A DNA stretch of 64,000 nt from Paulownia fortunei (Eukaryota > Streptophyta > Magnoliopsida > Lamiales > Paulowniaceae). Shown in pieces: positions 23,831-40,313 of the stretch. Under the pieces are notes generated by a model. It did no database searches, was not told the DNA's origin, and was given only the letters and a program-made list of their open reading frames with translations. Both the position numbers and the translations under genes were made by a program. The stretch is from NCBI GenBank assembly GCA_019321725.1, contig CM033123.1:2612960-2676959 (forward strand). The letters are read 5' to 3'. Within the stretch, counting starts at the first letter, position 1. Each line of letters begins with the position of its first letter.

Positions 23831-26800
23831 TTAAGTTAGGCACAAAGGCCCACATCTGACATTTATTTTGAGGTGATTTTGTTTCCAGGGCAAGGCTTTA
23901 ATTGATGTGGTGTGGGAATTTGTATTATAAGCACGCACCAATTTGACTATGGAAATCGATTGGCAGAATATTGATTTTATAGGTTACCTTGGAAATCATG
24001 TTTAATGAGTTTAACTAGGATTAGTATTGTAATAATTTATGTTGGTTTATAGGAGCCCATGTTAGGTTTGTATAATGAACCGAAATCTGCTTTTCTTTGT
24101 AGACATATCGAAGTTCAACCATTGGGATTTAGTTGGGTAAATAATTATTAAAATGCGATCTTGCTCTAGATAATTTTAATTTATTGCAAGTGTGTAGTTT
24201 CGACTATCATACTTATCTTATATTATGATTTTGTATCATTAAATTTGAGCTTGATGCCTAAATTCTTGGGTTATTATGAGAATTTGAATTAGATTTAGGT
24301 AAGTAGTTATTGGAATTTTTCTATCTTTATTATTTTTATTACTGTGATTATATAATATGTATCGTTAATTATTTGACAAAATCCGCCTATTGTACCGGAT
24401 TCTTTTTAGGTTTGAAACAATGAAAAAGAAAATATTTTCACTTTTTTGATAGACAATGAGTATCTTTAAACAATTTGGATCAAATATATAAATAAAATTG
24501 TTTTGCAATTGCATGAGAAAATATTGAATTTTGAAATTTGACTGATTTTGTTTGTTACATGGAAATAAATGTTATATATGTTAAGCTCAAATTTGCATGC
24601 TTTTGTCTTGTGCCCCTTTTGAGATTTTGTTGGCGCAATAAAGTAGTTCGAATATATTTGTGTTGCTGTTAATGAGATTACAATTGAAAATTTTGTTTTG
24701 GACATGGATATCCATTTAATTGACATTTCTACTTGTCTTAATGAAATTGTTTTGTACAATAATATTTGACTATTCACATAGATTATAAAATATATTTGAA
24801 ATTGTGTTTGTTTGATATAGTAGAATGATAATGAGAATTACTTGGTGAATATGCATGTAATCCCTTATTAATATTTTTCTTTTAGATAATTAATTTGTTT
24901 TGAAGTTGAGAAAATTTGTTGAAAGGTTTTGTTCGAACCTTAGGAGTTCAGTTAGAAAATATTTCAAAGTTTTATTTGAATATTTCTCATAAAATTTTAG
25001 ATGCTATGTACATTTTGCATTAATTTATTAAAAAGATTTATGCTTTCATTTGGATTTTATAAATTGATTGGATCGCTTCCAATCTTGAATGGTTACAATC
25101 TATATTTGACTTCGTAAATATAAATTCATTTGATTATAGCTAATGCTCAAAATAAATAGATGACAATCTTATCTTAATTATTTATAAATTTACACGACAA
25201 CTACTTCCCAAAATGCAAGATGAAGGTGATGCATTTACAGTATTTTAAAAACATTATTATCATTACCAAATTGAAAATTAGATTGAAAAAAAATCATATT
25301 CTTGTTTTAGCTGTTCGTCCATTAAAGCAAGAGTTACAACTCGAAGGTGCTAGATGGGTTGAATATTTGGTGTTATCGGGAAAAAAAATAAAAAATAAAA
25401 AATATTTTATCCTCTAAAAACATATCATTTTACGGCAATTAAGATTCACCCAAACTCCAAGCCATTGATAACATGTTCTTTTGGGAAACTCATATGATGA
25501 AGGCATTTGTCTAATTGGTCAATAATTTTTAATTTTTAATTTATACTTATTATTATTTAATTTATTATTTTATTTTAAATTCAATTTAATTTAAATATTA
25601 AAATTTTTTAATTAAAAAGATTTTTTAAATATAAATTAATTTAATTTTTAAAAATCAAATCAAATCAGAAAAAAACTCACATTCAACCAACAACCGAACA
25701 CCTTCAATTATAGTTCAATATTAATATCTCATATCAACAAGACACTCTTGGATTCTTTTTCACTATGTTCTAGGGAAGTCCCATAAAGCTTCCTTTTTTT
25801 TTTTTAATTTAAAAAAAAAAAAGAAAAAAAAAAGATACTAATGCTATGGTCTTGAATAATGGGCATTGTGGTAACTTTAGACATTTGTAACGCACCAAAA
25901 AATGCGATGTGACCCTATGTTCCTCCAATAGCGTGCAAAACGTGTGACAAATGAAAATTTTAGTGCAGTCTTGATTCTTGAACAATAAAGCTAGACACAA
26001 AGCAATTTCACTTATCCTCATTACCTATCGCAATTTTAATTGTCACTATTAATAAACAACATTAAATGCATGATAAGGTTGAGTGCCTTTGTCTACGTGG
26101 TTCAGCATAATCAAATGTTTCGTGGGTATAGAGAGCATTTTATTCCCTTATGTTTTATGGGCCATTATATTTTTTAGAAAAAAGGGTACTACTCCTCGGG
26201 TTAGGATAAAAAGGTGTTAATATTCAACTCAATTTTTATCACTTATTATATTATAAAATAATTAATTTACTATTATTATAATATGAAATTTTTATTTTTT
26301 TTAATTGTTCGTAAATATTAAGGTGATATTATTGAGTACACTTATGTAGAATATATATTTATTAACAATGTATATATTATTTCAAAAGATGTGAAAAAAA
26401 CATTTTTTATTAATATTCTTATTATTTTATTCAAGATAATTAAAATAATTAAATAAAAGATATATTGTTATAGACATTAAGGTTGTATCTCATAGACATC
26501 ATTAGTAAAAAAATGTTAAAAATCTATTATACTGCATAAGCATATTGAAAACTTAATAGGTTAATAAAATTTCACCTTTTTTTATTTTGTGTGGATATAA
26601 GGAATAAAACCTATACTTAAAGAATATCTAAATGACTTTGTATATTTTGGAATAGCATACACATTATCAGTAAATATATGTTTTACATAATATATATACT
26701 TATTTAATTGACATTTACCACATAAACTGCATGCATAATTATAAACAATTTTGGTTTGAATAAAGAAATGACACCATTTCTTGATTGATTTTAGCCAATA

Positions 26801-27559
26801 ATATTTTTAACATTCCAGCTCTGTCTTAGTGTTTTCAGCTTCATAAACTATTGAATTTTGAATTAAAAAAAAAAAAAAAGAGGCCACAGGAGCTTCTTTT
26901 GAGATGGCTAAGTTTTGTTTGTCCATTCAAATTCACCACCATTTACACAAAATCAGTCAGTGAGATATAATGTTTTGTTTTATTTTATTTTCAGTTTTCA
27001 CAGTCTAAATTTATAAACAAATGATTATGTTAGTTTAATTTGAATTTGAAGGAAATTAATTATAATAATAAAATCTCTTTAAAAAAATTTTTTCAAAAAT
27101 TTTCCATTATTTTTTATATACTTTTGTTTTACTTTTTAATTTGTTAACTAAGAATAATCTTCCATTTCCAAGCACCTTTTGTTGGAATCTACAAGTTCAC
27201 TAAGAATAATCACCAAATTTGAAGGAACAGAGAAGTACTTCAGTCATTTTTTCATAACATATATTCCATTTGCATTCACACTGTATTGCAGAAATGGGCA
27301 GCGAACAACGAAAGAAAGATCCATTAGGTTACATAATTTCTTTAAAATAACTAAATAAGCAACAAGAAAAAGTAGAGAGGACAAGCAGTTTCTTAATCTT
27401 CATTTTCTTTTCTTTCTTTTTAGTAGTGGTTTTTCTTTCTTTTTTTGTGGGGGGGTGGGGGGTGGGGTTGGAGGACCATCAAAAGAGCAGGATTTCAGCA
27501 ACATTGCAATCTTGTGTATCTTATGTGCTGATGCAGGAGGGGTTTCCTTAGTTTCAAGC

Positions 27560-30285
<2,726 letters not shown>

Positions 30286-30363
30286 TTTTTTCAATTTCTC
30301 AGCTTATAATTCACTACTAACTTGGAAATATGTATACAGATATAGAAAGATAGAAATGGTTGT

Positions 30364-30375
30364 CTATATATATAG
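30364..30375 (-). promoter_or_regulatory. TATA-like element of the thermospermine synthase gene
   Basis: CTATATATATAG lies about 80 bp upstream of the start codon and precedes a purine/pyrimidine-biased leader. Position fits a core promoter TATA box; the palindrome is non-directional and transcription start is not known. Confidence 0.5.
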
Positions 30376-30379
30376 AGGG

Positions 30380-33300
30380 AGGAGGAGGGGGTGGATTGAT
30401 GAAGAGAATGAATGAGGTGGGGTGGTGATATAAGAAGGGAAGTTGGCAGGGAAATCGAAAAGGACTATGATTTAGGTTTGGTATGGGGGCATTATGTACA
30501 ATACAGGAATTGAGTAGAAGTGGGTGATTTAATTGCTGGAAAGAAGAAAACATGCACCACAATCTTCGTGGATTTTCGCAACTCATATCCAAGAAAAAGG
30601 TTTAAAAAGTGAAAAAAGAAAAGAAAAGAAAAAGAAGATCACTCAACTTGCGGTTTCTAAGGTTGATTTCCTCGCGTGGGTTGTCTTTGTTGTCAATGGA
30701 CATTAATTATGCAGACGACAGAGATTTATATGACTAGTCTTTTGTCTTCCAAAAAGACATGTACCTACCATAATGTTTAGGAACGGATAAAATAGAGGCA
30801 CAAAGGCAACACAGCTCCTCTTACTCAGAATAAGTACAATAAATACTATGTACTACAAATTTTTATGATAAAAAAAATAATTAAACATTTTGCCCTTCTT
30901 CCTCGTTTATTTTCTAAAATTTTCTTTGGGTACTGAATCTGGTGTTTCTTAGTCAAATGACAATATCAAACATATTAAGTGATAAAAAAAAATATTTTAT
31001 CATAATTATAATTTTTATGAATTTAATCGTAACAAAAACTAGGTATAAATTATCATTAGTGTCAATTAATAATACAAAAACTATATATAAATTATTGTTA
31101 TTATTTATTAGTAACATACATGTAACAAGTACAACTCAATGATAACAAAAATTATCAAAATAACTATAATAATATTTGTATTCTCACTAGACAATTTAGA
31201 TACACTTACTATTATAATTTAATCTATACGATCATTATAACAAAAATAAAAACTACTACTACTTAATATATATCATTATTAACAAAAAAATTAATTTTAT
31301 CACTTAATATTTTATTAGTAATTATATTATAATAGTGTAGTAAGGTTGATCTTGTTCTTGATTGGATTGATGAAAGTGCATGGGGCTACGAGAAGCTACG
31401 AATCGAATGTCGACACGTAGAGGATATGCACACAGCATGTGGACAAAGTGGGCATGATGAAGGATAATACACTATCTTGTGTCACACAGAAAATGACCAT
31501 GATACACAGAGAGGAGATTTTATGAGTGAAGAAAGGGATAAAAGATGATGATTGAAGGTGGTGACAAAAACCGAAAATTAGGGTTATTCTTTTTTCTTCA
31601 GAAACTTGTGCAAATCTTGGTTGGGAAGAGAGAGAGAGAGAGATAGAGAGACATATTGAGAGAGGAAGAGGCGTGCGGTGGATTTCATCATTCATATTCT
31701 CTTGCTATCAAAAGATAAACGGCGTGCTAAGCCAGGCGCACTCAATCATCACCATCACCATCCCAACATCAATTCTCCCAACACTCAACAAAAAAAAAAA
31801 AAAAAAAGAAGGAAAAATAAATTTTGATATAAAAGTAAAGGTTCAAAAACCCAACTTTAATATATGAAATATGAATGAATGTTATAGTAATTGTAAAACA
31901 TGGGAAATTCAAAATGTTGAGGCAATATTTAGAATACCTGATTATTGAAATTATTCAGATATAATTTGAAGAACTTTTTAAGTTTATCGATCAGGGTTTT
32001 GGAGAACTTTGTAAGTTACCAAAAATTAAAGATACAAATCATGAAATCGAAGTTCAATTATTTATTGAAATATATCAACTGATAAAACCATGATAAAAGA
32101 AAGAAATGTTATATATGAATCACTCAAATGTTCTTCTAAATTATATATATCGGAGGGATTAATTTGGAAAACCAATAAGAATATGTAAGGACAAACTATT
32201 TTGATTAGAAACATTCCTCTAATAAATTCTCAAAACTCTATAAAAATTGTATTTTTTTTAATATGTGTATAGTCATAATTCTGCAAATTATTCATATTGA
32301 CAATTAAAATAGAGTAATTATTATTATTAACTTTAAAAAATTAGTATTGGGACAAATAGAATTTTGTAATTTCTTAATTATATTATCATTAATATTTTTT
32401 ATAGAGTAAAACTAAGTAAAAAAAATAATGTAAATGTGTATTTTTGAGATAGTTACTTTTTATCTATCTTCATCTTTTATTTTAGTGTGGATGTGAAATA
32501 AGAATGATATTTTTTTTTATCAAAGTTTGTCCCGCTCTCAAAACACAAGAACATACATCATCATGTGCATGCATGGGTTGATAAATATATCTACAAACAT
32601 GTCCATAAAATATCCATGTCTTTTATACTCCTCTTTTTGGTTTGATTGGCCACATGTCAATTGATGATCTATAGCCATTGTCGCCACTTTTGTGGGCTTG
32701 AGGGACCCGACCCTTGAGCATGTGATGTCAAATGTACATCAGCATGATGGGATACAGGATATATGGACAAGGCCATGAGTGGCATTAAGAGAGCATGGGA
32801 TTTATGATAGTTCTGTGTGTGTGTGTGTGTGTTGATGAGTTATAGATGTAGAGAGCAAGTATGGTCACAAGAAAAGATTTTGGAATGGTGATGACTACCA
32901 AATGTGTTAAATATCATGATGTTCCTATATGGTCCCATAAATCAAATCTTCCTGCCAGGTTGTAATTTTCATATTTTTTTCTTAAATTAATGCATGGAAA
33001 TTAATTATAACAATTTTGATTTGATTTTTTTTCCTTCTGTTTCTTTTGAATGATATATGTTGCCATCAAATAGGAGACGTTATGTAAAAGCGTACATGGT
33101 TGCACACCCGAACCTTTTTTTATTTTTTATTTTTTTAAAAGATATATTAGTTGATTTCTCAAATATTTTTTAAGAGATTTAAACTTATAACCAACAAAAT
33201 TATAGGTGCAATGCAACAAGCTTTTCATTAAATGGTTCGATTAGATATGTCGATATTTTTTTTCTGTTTTAGTGTAAATAACTAGTGAATTTGACTAAGA

Positions 33301-36165
33301 TAAAAATTTTCATTTTACCACCTAGTTATTCTTATTTAAGATTAAAAATTGAAAAAGATAGATGTTATAAAGATTAAGTTACAAACTCAATTCTGTTAAG
33401 CAAGATTATCCAATTGTTTTACAGTTTAACTATTAGAACAAATATAATAAAAAATTATATCTAATGATGTTTAGGCCTTTAGGGTCGTTTTGGACTGGGT
33501 CTGTTTGTGAACTTAATTCTCTGCAAGTCCAACCCATTTTTGATGGACTTGAATTTTAAAGTGGACTCGGAGTCTCATTCTACGAGACTTTATAATCATT
33601 CCTATCCCTGCATTACACTTAAAGCCCATGTGCACTTCTTGTTATGTATTCGCTATTTGAAATTAAATTTTTAATTTTTTTTTTACTGACCTTATAAACT
33701 TTTCAAAAAAGTCTTATAAATTGTTAAACACCTTATAATCTCTCAAAAAATATTTAGTAATTCAAAAAAAAAAAAACTATTTGAGAGCTTAAAAACTCCT
33801 AAAAAAAAGTACCTATAACCTGACTTATTTTCAAATTAAAATTTTATTTTAATAATTTTTTTTTAATTTTGACAATTTTATTACAAAATTGTCATTACTA
33901 ATATTTTAAAAATTTTATAATTTTATTTTATTTAAACATTTCAACAACTTATTTTTAAAATAAAATATAATATTTTATAAATTTTAAAAATATTTTATAA
34001 AATATAAGAGCTTATAAGATGTTTTAAATAAATTTAGTTAAACACCTGAACATCTTCTAGGGTGTTTATAAGATGTCCCCATTTTCTACTATCTTAGTTA
34101 GCACTCTCCAAATCAAAATATAACTTATTCTCTACTCCCCATCCCTTGTAAAAAGTCACAAATATCCCCAATAAAATTTGAAAATCCCAAATTACCCTTA
34201 CCTGCCATGCCCCTTTTTTCAATTGGTTGGAGACGACAACAAGTACAATGTAGCTCTCACAGATAATACCAACTGCAATTACCGGTGGTGATGACAATCG
34301 TGGCGGTGATTTTGGATGTCAGCGCCGGTGGCTTGTCGGGAGGGTGGAGAGAGAAATTGGGTCAGCGAAGAAAAAAGGAGAGCAAATGTTGAGTGTGAGG
34401 GCATTTTGGTCAATTCAAGTGGATGGAAGTGAAATCTAAAATTGATTTTACTTTGGGAGTTTAAACTATGTAAATGATGGGTGGGACTGATTCTTAAAAT
34501 TAAACTAGACTTAACAATTTCCAAACCTTTTTTTTTAAATCAATTTATGACCTTGATCACTTGCTGCGGTAAGAATCTAATTTCTCATGGTTCGTACTGA
34601 TTGGTTAAATTTACCCAAACAGATTTCAATGCAACCATTCTTGCTTTAAAAGAATATGACGAAGGGGTGATGCGCGTGACATAAAACATCGGAGTACTAC
34701 TGCACCATTCCTCATTCTGAATAATACTTCTATGAGTAGCTAAAATAAATTTTTTAAAAATATTTTTTAAAAAATTCCAATTAATTAATTAACCACAAGT
34801 CCTTAATGCTTGTCATACAAAGTGCATGAAAAATTAAAAATAGTAATGATTTCTGATACATTTTCTCTATTAATGACTTTCACAAGGGGTGTGGGCTTCT
34901 TACTCAACTTGCAAGTTAAGCTTTATTATTGATAGAAGCAATTACAAGTAAGTGATCATGCAGGGCATAAAAAGGGTAAATCTAAGGCCTTTCAAGATGG
35001 ACGTGTCATGTGTGTGTGTTTATATATATATATATATATATATATAGGTGTGTATATATATGTGTGTGGAAAAACACCCGAATTACCATTATATCCCTAA
35101 AAGGTTTTAAAATGTCTAATTTATTCAAAAATTTGTATTTTTTTTAAATATAGCCCAATCCGAATCGAGATCTCAACCCTTGATGCTTGGAGGTGATGAG
35201 GCTGGACGATCGATGAGGTTGAGACACCTGGATCCTGCAGGTGCAGTCTATATTGACTAATCAATATAAATATCTCAGTACTTAATTGTTATAAGATAAT
35301 TTTTTTGATATTACAATTCATTTCGCTTACCACTTCTTATTAACCTCTCGAGTTGAACTAACTTAAAATTAGATGAGTTTACTTGAAGGCCATCCAACAA
35401 ACCTTAACATGTTTAGTATTGTAGATCTTCCCTAACTCAATTACAATCCAACTCGAATTAAGGTATACTGATTCCTCTCACATTATATATATATATATAT
35501 ATATATTATACACATGCATATTAATTATGATGTGTCCATGGGGAAGCTAGGGGCAATATTAATCCCCAAATACATACATAGCAAAACATATACTTCTTAT
35601 TTTTCTAACTAATTGAAATGGATATTTTAAAGTTTACTGAGAATGTAACATTGACCTAATACATATCATTCACAAGGATTCCTAGACCAGAATGACTCAT
35701 TTTCATGTTGGTTTCTGATTGGACTAATCAATATATAAATGCATAATTTAGAATAAGCTCCTTTAATTACCAGAAATTAATTTGGACCTAACTTTCTCAT
35801 AAATAGGTCCTATTTCTTACATGAAAAAGAACCAAACATTTGCCAACCCCATTCAATACTATGATTGATGCCTCATTATGTGCGGGATGATTGAAAATTT
35901 CATATTAGACCCTCATCAGTTTTGACCTAATATCTCACCACCTGGTCTCTAAACGCTAAAAACTAGACCAATTGGCCCTTCAAATACCAATATAGAAACA
36001 ATTTGGACGTGGTCTGCACGACAAATTAATTCTATTTTTTTTATAAAGAAGAAAAAACACCAAAGTTTTAATCAAAATAAATACTGCAATTGTAATGAAA
36101 ACATCCTCATTTGTCTTTTTGGAAACAAATACAATTAAATTTGGATAAGAAAAGAAAGGGTTGAA
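30380..36165. other. Intergenic region upstream of ACL5
   Basis: No gene recognised. It holds the MITE candidate (30972-31310), a (GA)n tract (31627-31650), a (GT)n tract (32814-32832), and (TA)n tracts (about 35009-35046 and 35484-35508). An AT-rich block (33680-34075) begins with CTTATAAA-type motifs and ends with the inverse TTATAAGATG, possibly another decayed MITE. Open frames at 31396-31695 and 34094-34524 are low-complexity and not recognised as proteins. Confidence 0.55.
30972..31310. mobile_element. MITE candidate with perfect 16-bp terminal inverted repeats
   Basis: ATATTAAGTGATAAAA at 30972-30987 is exactly repeated in inverted orientation at 31295-31310. The 339-bp interior is AT-rich and non-coding, as expected of a nonautonomous DNA transposon. 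No unambiguous target-site duplication borders it, so superfamily is unassigned. It sits about 690 bp upstream of the thermospermine synthase start codon. Confidence 0.6.
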
Positions 36166-36169
36166 CAAG

Positions 36170-36510
36170 ATTAGCTTTTGAAGTCCTCGGGCACAGCTCA
36201 ACTGCCGGAATAATTGATTTGGACTTGCTTCCAATGGCAGGGTGGAGGTTCGAACCCTGATAGGAATCTACGGATGCATTTCAATATGGAGCAATCACTA
36301 TACTGTTAATGGGACCCTATGACTGAGGTGTTTCGAGCGATCACTGTGGGTTGAACTCCTTGTTTGCAGAAGTGTATAATTCTTGTTGGAAACTTGAGTG
36401 TTGGTTGAGGCATATCTCATGATTTACCCCTTTTAACTGTTAGAGACAGGTGTTTAGAAGTTTCAAAACAAGTCGGGAATCTTCAAAAAAAACAAAATTA
36501 GCTTTTGAAG
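36170..36510 (+). mobile_element. tRNA-derived SINE with target-site duplication
   Basis: The element (36184-36496, about 313 bp) has an internal polymerase III promoter: A box ACAGCTCAACTG at 36193-36204 and B box GGTTCGAACCC at 36247-36257, a spacing like that in tRNA genes. It ends in an A-rich tail (AAAAAAAACAAA). It is flanked by perfect 14-bp direct repeats ATTAGCTTTTGAAG at 36170-36183 and 36497-36510, the hallmark of target-primed retroposition. The 5' part does not fold as an intact tRNA by eye, so this is a SINE and not a functional tRNA. It lies about 550 bp beyond the 3' end of the first copper amine oxidase gene. Confidence 0.8.
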
Positions 36511-37063
36511 ATATTGGGCCTTGTTCATGAACAGTAAGATGGGCCGTTACTGGAGCAAAATACTTGGGCCCATAAACGTTATGAAAAGACATATGGTTCA
36601 GTTTTTCAAGGTACCAATTAACATTTTTAGTGGATATTTGTTGGCCCAATTCAATAAAGCAGATTCAATAAAAGATCTTATTTTGTATCCGATTAGAGAA
36701 TTTGTATTTGGAATCCATTTACAACTGTCCGAATATTTTCAAATAACTTTAATTGCTTCAAATTAAGTAAGAAAAGTTAAAAAAAAAAACAGCTAAATAA
36801 TATAAAGAAAAAGCTTTACAGTTTTCACATCGTCCAATGAAAAATTCTCCTTCATTATAGAAGGTTAATTCAGCACAAAGAATACAACTGTTAAGTCAAT
36901 TGTTCTGATTTGAACAACAGTAGTAAAATCAAGGCCTAGGATGCTGCTGACAGATAGGCAACTTCAATCTCCTAAAAGCAAGATGGAAATTATCTTAAGA
37001 GAAAAGGGTTCAGCCTCGTGGCTGTGCTTAAACTATAACATCACAAAAATAGTAGCAGTAGTG

Positions 37064-39343
37064 TTATGGTTCCAGCAATGGGTTTTTCTCAAAAAAATTA
37101 GCTGGCCTGAGCTCAAAACCATCATGCAGAGCAGGCATCACTGGAAAATCTTCTTGGTGTGGGTTGTGATGAAAACCAACAGTATACCACAGCACCAGGT
37201 CTTTGTTCACAATTGGCCTATTCCTGGACAATGTCAAGAACATAGTCATTACAACAATTTCTAGTACACAATAATAAAAATATCTTAAAACATTTCATAT
37301 TTAACTTTACCTATGGCTCCAAATAGCTAATCCATCATCTCCTTGGCTCCTGTCAGCATAAAAGCCTCCAGCCCACCTCTCTGTCTTGTTGTAGCAGGTC
37401 ACCCACACTTGATATTTGGTGTAAGATGCCCTCATCTGTGGGTAGTCATCATCAGCTAGCAGAGAAATAGCCGGCCGCCCGGTGATCAACCTGTAACCTA
37501 CATGGTTTCCAATCTTTGTCTTCTTGTTAGGATTAGTCATCAATAGCTCCACAGGTTTCAATCCTACTTGAATCCTAGCCTCGGCTTCCGTTTTGACTGT
37601 TTCTTTAACAACTCTCCAGTAACTCTTCCTAGGTGAAATGTTGGTGTGCTTTGTCCTAGCAGTTTTCAGTTTGGCCTTGACTAATGAGTTATCGCTGCCA
37701 TCAATGTCGAGGTCTAGGTAGTATGTTAGAAAGTGATCATGGTTCCCTGCAACTGCATTTTCTGCCACCAGGGTTCCATAGATGTCATTAGTTGTCTGAT
37801 CAGTACCTGTGTATTCCGTAGCCTTCATCTCTAGAACACCTGATAAACTTACCTGCCATAAAAAGGAAGGATATATGCATTTTCAGTGCATATCAAGGGC
37901 ATTCATTTTATTCCAATGTTTATGTTCACTTCTAAGTTCTATGTAACTTGTTTAAGATACTAAACTCTTGAAGGGAAAAACAAAAAGAGCAGCTTTCTGT
38001 CAGGTGTGGCCTCTTACCCCTACTTTAATTGAACCACTTTTCTTGAACTCCCAATCAAGTATATAATCATAGTTCCCGACTGTTGCCACCATTCTGACCA
38101 CCAGATTAATCTCTGGCTCTCCACTTGTTATCTGCAAAGCCAAGGAATTCAATTTAATACAAAATGGTCCAAAAGTTTCAAGCCTGCATTATGGTTATCA
38201 GTGGTTAACAATAAATTTTACCACTTTTCCAGGTACACCAATTTCTGTGTGCCTCCAAGCAATGTTTCCAGCATATGACTCGAAAATGCAAATGGCCTGT
38301 GGGAGTTTTTGTGCCTGTCCATCTGCGCCTGCCATGTACCCATCCATATACACAGCATTGCCTGGACAGTCTATAAGGGGAACAAGAGTATTAGCCGACC
38401 GGCCAAAACCAAACTCTCCTACATCCAAGAAAGTTCGATAGTACCATTCAGGAGTAGGATCCATATACGGAACAAATGTCTCTGACACATGCCCTCTATA
38501 GAGCACGCGTCGAAACTTGTTTTTCATGGTATCAAATACAGAAGCCGTGGATATAATTAGCCCAGCTCGTGCATTGAACGTAACGTGAAACTCCCAATTA
38601 GCCCATCTAACTTCATGCCTGTTGATGGTTATCTTGAAGTTGTTTCCATTACAGAAGACAGAATTAGGCCTCTGACTTTGGAAATCAGTGCCTTCAGCTT
38701 TTGGCAATGGGGCTTTCAATCTGTCCACATATCTGATCACTTGCATTGCTTCAACATCAACTAGCAAACTTATGCCCTCGATAGGCCTGGCCCAAATGTT
38801 AGATGTACCTCCTCGATAAAAACATGTAACTCTAATAACTCTTCTTGTTACAACCTCTCCAAACCAACCTGTTGTCAGGGGTAGGCAAGTGACTTCTGAT
38901 AAGTTAAGCCCTCTTTTCAAAATTGAATCCTGAAACTGAGGATACTTCAAGGGGAGCCTGCTGGCTTGGAAAAGCTCATTAAATGTGAATGGAGGATAGC
39001 CATGGCCTCTGTAAACTTTGTCTGACACGATTAAACTGGTGATCAAGTCTACAATGAGTTCATGTGTCTCACCATTAACTCGAATCACTACCCTGGCTTG
39101 ACGGGTAGGAAAGGATCCGTTTTGTTTATGTGAAGATAGCCAATTCAGGACATGATGTTTCTCTGGCTCTTCAAGGTCAACAAAATGAAAGGTCAGATTA
39201 GAAAAGGAACCAAAGTGGGACTTCTGGATAGTAAGCCTAATTCTGTTGATCTCTTCCTGGGTAAGAGGATCTAGGGGGTGACATAGGCCTGTCGAATTTA
39301 ACAAAAGACAAACTGTAACAAGAATTAAGAGAGGAACTATCAT
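37064..39343 (-). CDS. Primary-amine oxidase (copper amine oxidase), copy 1
   Basis: Oxidatively deaminates primary amines such as putrescine to an aldehyde, H2O2 and NH3. Four exons: 39343-38222, 38131-38018, 37852-37311 and 37223-37064. They sum to 1938 nt, or 645 aa. The first in-frame ATG is at 39343; the reading frame upstream holds only GTG. A hydrophobic signal peptide ([15 protein letters not shown]) is followed by HPLDPLT, the usual start of the mature enzyme. Active-site parts are all present: catalytic Asp307 (RTFLDVGE), TPQ-precursor Tyr395 in TVGNYDY, copper ligands His450 and His452 (HDHF), and a third His from the HH pair at 611-612 ([10 protein letters not shown]). There is no C-terminal SKL-type peroxisomal signal, so an apoplastic location is likely. 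It diverges from copy 2 (for example LDVGE versus FDAGE), so it is not a recent duplicate. Confidence 0.94.
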
Positions 39344-40313
39344 GGTATCAAGAATTAGCACATCAGAATTGATTCAGAATTTGTACTTCAAGAATCAACC
39401 GCTGTCATCATATATGATCGAGAATAATTCTTCTTTATTCTGTTAACTTTACTGACTGATTATAATAGCCCATATGGCATTGAATTTTCTTCTCTCAGTT
39501 GGCAGAAATCTTGATATCCCATGTTACTATATGTCAGCTTTTCTTTGCAAGAAGGCAATACATAGTCCGGCACAATTAATATGCATTAGTTGGCAAGTTT
39601 CTGTTTTTACTTGCTTTGAGGGCTAAGAATACTTGATTTGTGCTTTTATGAAATACCACGGGAATCACTTTGTTATTAACAGTTCACTTTTTGATGTGGA
39701 AAGTGCTTATGTACTCAAGATACATTTGAAAACAAGAATTTGGAAGGGTCCATCTCAAACTTTAAACAACCACCAAATTTGGAGCCAGATAATTCCCTCT
39801 GAAATTTTGAAACAGAGATATTCCTCAAACTTATTAAATCAAATATTTTGAGTATGGAGTTCTTTTCCAATGATACATTCTCTTTTGACACTACCACCAC
39901 AGTTTTTTAACAGCCCACTTATGTGAGTTTTTTTTTGTTGGTGTCAAATGAAAAGTGCTAATCCTGCGTCTTGGTGCACAGTGATTTGGTATATATTTCA
40001 GAAAATTAGTCAGAAGTTTTTCAATAGTTCAGCTTAACAAATTTATAATGAAGACGCCCAAAAGTTTATAATTCTGAACTCATAAAGCCCACACTTGACT
40101 CCACAGCATTATATCAAGTAGCAGCCATCTACTCTTGCAACCAATTATGTCATGCTAGAGCTTCTACGAGAATCGAGAGTAGAAAAGCATGATCTGTGGA
40201 CTGTGATTATATCTGAGTTAGCAGCTAGTTGGCATATTAATACTTGCAATTCATAAGTCATAACATTTCAAAGAAACAAGTCCTTGATAGTCTAACACAG
40301 TCAAATGAAGCCA

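Larger units (their letters stand above)
21170..27555. other. Long AT-rich intergenic region
   Basis: No gene recognised in about 6.4 kb. It contains a diverged direct duplication (21731-22416 and 22551-22941), a MITE-like block (23628-23830) and many A/T runs. A possible exon end (GCCAG|GTAAGT, about 23524) and a possible acceptor (TTTCCAG, about 23889) are present, but they join no recognisable coding frame. The G-rich run at 27446-27469 lies in the probable 3' UTR of the thermospermine synthase gene. Confidence 0.55.

Noticed and set aside
23470..23935. Possible two-exon gene (GCCAG|GTAAGT near 23524, TTTCCAG near 23889)
   Set aside because: The joined frame is very short, is preceded by a stop and matches no known protein.
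34094..34524. Minus-strand open frames
   Set aside because: Low-complexity, His/Ser/Pro-rich frames with no domain; likely chance.
36184..36257. Possible tRNA gene because of GGTTCGAACCC and an A box
   Set aside because: The sequence does not form an acceptor stem by eye, and a 14-bp target duplication and A-rich tail show it is a SINE.
39344..39361. Possible six-residue N-terminal extension of amine oxidase copy 1 starting at 39361
   Set aside because: The codon there is GTG, not ATG; the first in-frame ATG is at 39343 and directly begins the signal peptide.
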